In this document: positions 5,234 through 7,237 of the stretch, piece after piece
Layout: the number at the start of each line of letters is the position of its first letter
Position numbering within the stretch: the stretch's first letter is position 1
Assembly: GCA_002501855.1 (NCBI GenBank)
Contig: DAOM01000336.1
Span: forward strand, 1-7,237
Direction: 5' to 3'
From: Candidatus Nitrosopolaris nunavutensis
GTDB taxonomy: Archaea > Thermoproteota > Nitrososphaeria > Nitrososphaerales > Nitrososphaeraceae
Length of the DNA: 7,237 bases
Notes under the pieces: model-generated
The model's input: the letters and a program-made list of their open reading frames with translations, nothing else
The model's database searches: none
What the model was told of the DNA's origin: nothing
Made by a program: the position numbers and the translations under genes

Positions 5234-6241
5234 CTATACCAACCTTGCCTTTATGAGGACATAATCGATAATTCCTTCTTGATACGCTACTTTCAATTTC
5301 AATGCTGATTTATAAACAATTTTTTCAAATAAGTCATAAGAGAAATTAAGAAAATAAGATGATAATAGTGATGAGCTCCCGTCTTTCAACATTATGTTTT
5401 TTATCACCCTTCTATTTTGTATATAGTAATTTGCCAAGGGTTCGTAAACATGAGACCCTATCCAGTGAATATCAATAATTTCAAATCCTACTTTATTGAT
5501 CATCGATTCTATATTTTTCAATTCATAATGTTCTGATGCCCACATTAATGAAAGGATTCCAAGGTTCATGACCTCCTGTATAGTTGGTGTCAATAGTGAA
5601 TAGTATTTAGATAGTTTCATAACAGGTATGGCAATAACTAGTAGGCCACCATATTCCAAAATTCTCCTTGATTCTTGGATAAATTGCACCAATGGTTTAA
5701 AATGTTGTGCAGATTCTAAAGCAATTATTCTATCCATGCATTTATCTCTAAATGGTAAGATTTTGGCTGTAGCATTCACTAGCGATATAATCTCGATAGT
5801 ATTAGTAATGGCATTGTCAAGAGATGATGATAGTAATGATTGTTGAGATATTTTAGAATTTACAATATTATTATTACTTCCCTGCCTCATCAACTCTGAA
5901 GCAACTTTCTGTTGCAGAAAATTGATATTTACACAGATTATATTTAACGAAGTATGAACTGATTTCCAAAGTATTGCTGGTTCTGAGAATCCGCTTCCTA
6001 TGTCTACCAAATTCTTCGCAAAGTCCAATTCAGCAACCTTTCCAACTAATCTGCATAATTCATTTTGTGCTTCCATGGGATTTTGGGTGTTATCGGTCCA
6101 GTAGCCAAAGTTTAACATATTATTACCAGTTGCACGCAGAAAATATGGTGCTAAAAAATTATAATAATTGATTATATCCCAATCATTTCGCCGCAAAAAC
6201 CAGAGTGTAGTTTGAAGGAGTCTTTTTAGTTCTATCGACAA
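5234..6241 (-). CDS. Class I SAM-dependent methyltransferase (EryG / gamma-tocopherol-MT type)
   Basis: This 335-residue enzyme would transfer a methyl group from S-adenosylmethionine. Residues 40-60 (NNMLNFGYWTDNTQNPMEAQ) match the N-terminal signature of the sugar O-methyltransferase EryG and related small-molecule enzymes. VDIGSGFSEPA (79-89) is the SAM-binding motif I, and IICVNINFLQQKVASE (101-116) follows it as in the tocopherol-methyltransferase group. AKILPFRDKCMDRIIALESAQHF (159-181, two parts) is the motif II/IV region, and SRRILEYGGLLVIAIP (191-206) is motif III/VI. The C-terminal 120 residues are a substrate-binding extension. A Ser/Asn-rich insert (about 121-148) lies between motif I and the next conserved block, which makes the protein longer than most of its family. 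The only in-frame start is TTG at 6241, with a stop eight codons upstream and no SD. The substrate is unknown; a sugar, lipid or quinone-like small molecule is possible. Confidence 0.8.
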   Translation of the reverse strand: MSIELKRLLQTTLWFLRRNDWDIINYYNFLAPYFLRATGNNMLNFGYWTDNTQNPMEAQNELCRLVGKVAELDFAKNLVDIGSGFSEPAILWKSVHTSLNIICVNINFLQQKVASELMRQGSNNNIVNSKISQQSLLSSSLDNAITNTIEIISLVNATAKILPFRDKCMDRIIALESAQHFKPLVQFIQESRRILEYGGLLVIAIPVMKLSKYYSLLTPTIQEVMNLGILSLMWASEHYELKNIESMINKVGFEIIDIHWIGSHVYEPLANYYIQNRRVIKNIMLKDGSSSLLSSYFLNFSYDLFEKIVYKSALKLKVAYQEGIIDYVLIKARLV

Positions 6242-6264
6242 TGTATATTCACAGTTCTAATTGG

Positions 6265-6275
6265 TTAAATATATA
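6265..6275 (-). promoter_or_regulatory. Candidate TATA box of the methyltransferase gene
   Basis: The minus strand reads TATATATTTAA, centred about 29 bases upstream of the TTG start at 6241. With archaeal spacing this puts transcription initiation at or a few bases before the start codon, giving a leaderless mRNA and explaining the missing SD. Confidence 0.45.
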
Positions 6276-6381
6276 CGATATAAGACCTATAAAGTCGAAT
6301 CTCGCTATAGCTGCTAACAAATATTTGATAAATAAGTACTTTTACATACATTGGGGGTGGGTTGCGTCTTATTACTGTACC

Positions 6382-6600
6382 CTATTTTGGGTGCTTTTCA
6401 TTCCTAAATCCTTCTTCTCCTTCTCCTTTTCCGAACGATCTCAGAAGAAATCCACTGAATATCATGACTCCGACAAGAGCAATTGCCATAATCGTTTTTC
6501 CTATAGGTACATTGAGTGATAATGCAGTAACTAAGGAAATTGCCGCTCCTACTATGCTTAAGGGTAACCATTTTTTAATAACAACAGATGATCTAACCAA
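6382..6600 (-). CDS. Small two-helix membrane protein
   Basis: This predicted 72-residue protein has a basic start (MVRSSVVIKKW), two hydrophobic helices at about 12-31 and 35-53, and a charged soluble tail with a Gly/Glu-rich stretch (GKGEGEEGF) that ends NEKHPK. By the positive-inside rule both ends would face the cytoplasm. The start is TTG at 6600; a stop lies three codons upstream and no ATG is available before residue 38. It lies 140 bases upstream of the methyltransferase on the same strand, but the methyltransferase seems to have its own TATA box. Plus-strand frames over the same bases look like shadows, since the minus reading has the better composition. No family recognised. It could also be a remnant of a longer gene, given the debris around it. 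Confidence 0.5.
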   Translation of the reverse strand: MVRSSVVIKKWLPLSIVGAAISLVTALSLNVPIGKTIMAIALVGVMIFSGFLLRSFGKGEGEEGFRNEKHPK

Positions 6601-6622
6601 ATTCCGAACCTAAATTATGATA

Positions 6623-6645
6623 ATTAATGGTTGATATTAATGGTT
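6623..6645. repeat. Pair of 10-bp direct repeats, period 13
   Basis: ATTAATGGTT occurs at 6623-6632 and again at 6636-6645, separated by GAT. It lies 23-45 bases upstream of the TTG of the small membrane gene, just downstream of a candidate minus-strand TATA element, where a regulator could block initiation. The sequence evidence is only the repeat itself. Confidence 0.6.
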
Positions 6646-6877
6646 TATAGTTACCTATAAAAGATTATTTAAAAATCCTAGGCTAGCAGATAAGAGTCTC
6701 GAAGCCTGGTTTATGGCAGATTCAATTAAAACGTGTAAAAGTAAACCAAAGAAGCCGCTTCAGAGCAGATCCTCTTATATCGTTATTATTCAGGAGGACC
6801 TTTATTTAACCCTCAAGTGCAAATCTTGAATCTAAGTATGGGTGGTTCGTAGACAGAAGGAAGGATAAGCAAGTGAC

Positions 6878-6892
6878 AGAAATAAAAAGAAT
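6878..6892 (-). terminator. T-rich tract after the phosphoesterase gene
   Basis: About 16-30 bases after the TGA of the phosphoesterase the minus strand reads ATTCTTTTTATTTCT. Archaeal RNA polymerase stops at such T-rich runs without needing a hairpin. The palindrome TGAATATTCA (6901-6910) overlaps the stop codon just before it. Confidence 0.4.
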
Positions 6893-6907
6893 AGATCGTC
6901 TGAATAT

Positions 6908-7237
6908 TCAATCAATAGTTCTTGCCAAATTTATATGCGGGCGAATTGCCGCAAATTCTGCTGCAGTGAGAGGAACGAGATGTGGAGGATTAAGTGGTTT
7001 CTGACTAAAGTCAAATGCATTTAGGAGATTATTTGCATGAAGGTCCCTATCAGTTAATGGCGATAAGCTAAAGCGCCATTCTATGAATTTTAGTGTAGAC
7101 TCAAATTGATACTGCGTATGATCAATGTATCCTTGTTTTGCGTATGGTGAGAGTATAAGAGCAGGCATTCTAAAGCCTAAACCATACTTATCTATTTGGG
7201 GTGGCGGAACATGATCATAGAATCCACCATAATCATC
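6908..7237 (-). CDS. Phosphoesterase (phospholipase C / acid phosphatase AcpA family), C-terminal part
   Basis: The last 109 codons of a gene that enters from the right edge. The first visible residues, DDYGGFYDHVPPP, are the family's hallmark (usually DEHGGFYDHVxPP), supplying metal and phosphate contacts. GFRMPALILSPYAKQGYIDH (about 24-43) and TQYQFESTLKFIEWRF follow, matching the conserved late block in which the His after YID is a metal ligand. The end, LTDRDLHANNLLNAFDFSQ and a proline-rich tail, is also typical. Members (Pfam phosphoesterase, PF04185) hydrolyse phosphodiesters or phosphomonoesters and are usually exported. The signal peptide and the N-terminal metal site would lie beyond the window. 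The frame is open to base 7237; an internal Met at 7168 is not the start. The reading frame is undamaged in the visible part. Confidence 0.9.
   Translation of the reverse strand, partial: DDYGGFYDHVPPPQIDKYGLGFRMPALILSPYAKQGYIDHTQYQFESTLKFIEWRFSLSPLTDRDLHANNLLNAFDFSQKPLNPPHLVPLTAAEFAAIRPHINLARTID

Larger units (their letters stand above)
6601..6907. other. Spacer with direct repeats and a possible small gene fossil
   Basis: About 300 bases without a clear gene. It holds a 10-bp direct repeat at 6623-6645 and, on the minus strand, CTTTTATAGG (about 6655-6664), a possible TATA element for the small membrane gene. On the plus strand, an ATG ORF of 38 codons (6713-6829; MADSIKTCKSKPKKPLQSRS and on) is followed one frame over by SSANLESKYGWFVDRRKDKQ (6813-6872) and VTEIKRIDRLN. 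Together they may be a frameshifted fossil. A T-rich tract at 6878-6892 on the minus strand may end the phosphoesterase transcript. Confidence 0.3.

Noticed and set aside
6241..6613. Two plus-strand ORFs (6241-6519 and 6362-6613)
   Set aside because: They lie opposite the small two-helix membrane protein and the methyltransferase promoter; their Phe/Ser/Pro-rich composition is what the complement of a Gly/Glu-rich coding stretch gives.
6901..6910. Palindrome TGAATATTCA over the phosphoesterase stop
   Set aside because: Ten bases without partner sites; the downstream T-run alone explains termination.

Overview
The window looks like a piece of an AT-rich archaeal chromosome, most likely an ammonia-oxidising thaumarchaeon (Nitrososphaerota, perhaps Nitrosocosmicus- or Nitrososphaera-like). 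By eye about one third of the bases are G or C. The pointers are a tiny single-finger C2H2 protein, a small eight-cysteine zinc-finger membrane protein, a histidine-kinase remnant with a PilJ-type sensor start, TATA boxes placed for leaderless or nearly leaderless transcripts, frequent apparent TTG starts, and long spacers full of gene debris. The taxon is an inference; no rRNA or other marker gene is present.

Layout, left to right. 1-812 (minus) holds a wrecked sensor histidine kinase: an N-terminal piece with one membrane helix, followed directly by a frameshifted HATPase domain, with the middle missing. 835-927 (minus) is a 30-residue hydrophobic micro-ORF with a strong Shine-Dalgarno (SD) sequence. 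1118-1513 (minus) encodes an eight-cysteine zinc-finger protein with two membrane segments. 1818-2003 (plus) encodes a small C2H2 finger protein. 2044-2623 contains two apparent gene fossils, a basic protein tail on the minus strand and a longer frameshifted gene on the plus strand. 2731-3747 (minus) encodes a GlmU-like left-handed beta-helix sugar-nucleotide enzyme with a short N-terminal domain, followed by a 45-codon ORF that starts on its stop codon. 3748-4231 is spacer with one micro-ORF. 4232-4554 and 4741-5009 (minus) are two more broken genes, the second a membrane zinc-ribbon protein. 5234-6241 (minus) encodes a class I SAM methyltransferase of the EryG / gamma-tocopherol-methyltransferase type. 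6382-6600 (minus) encodes a small two-helix membrane protein. 6908-7237 (minus) is the C-terminal end of a phosphoesterase (phospholipase C / acid phosphatase family) that enters from the right edge.

How the parts relate. The GlmU-like enzyme and the methyltransferase lie on the same strand and both could act on sugars or glycosylated surface compounds, but about 1.5 kb of debris separates them, so no operon can be claimed. Both carry Asn/Ser-rich low-complexity inserts. The main impression is a low-density region with at least four to five decaying genes among a few intact ones. I found no CRISPR array, tRNA, rRNA, transposase or clear integration site.
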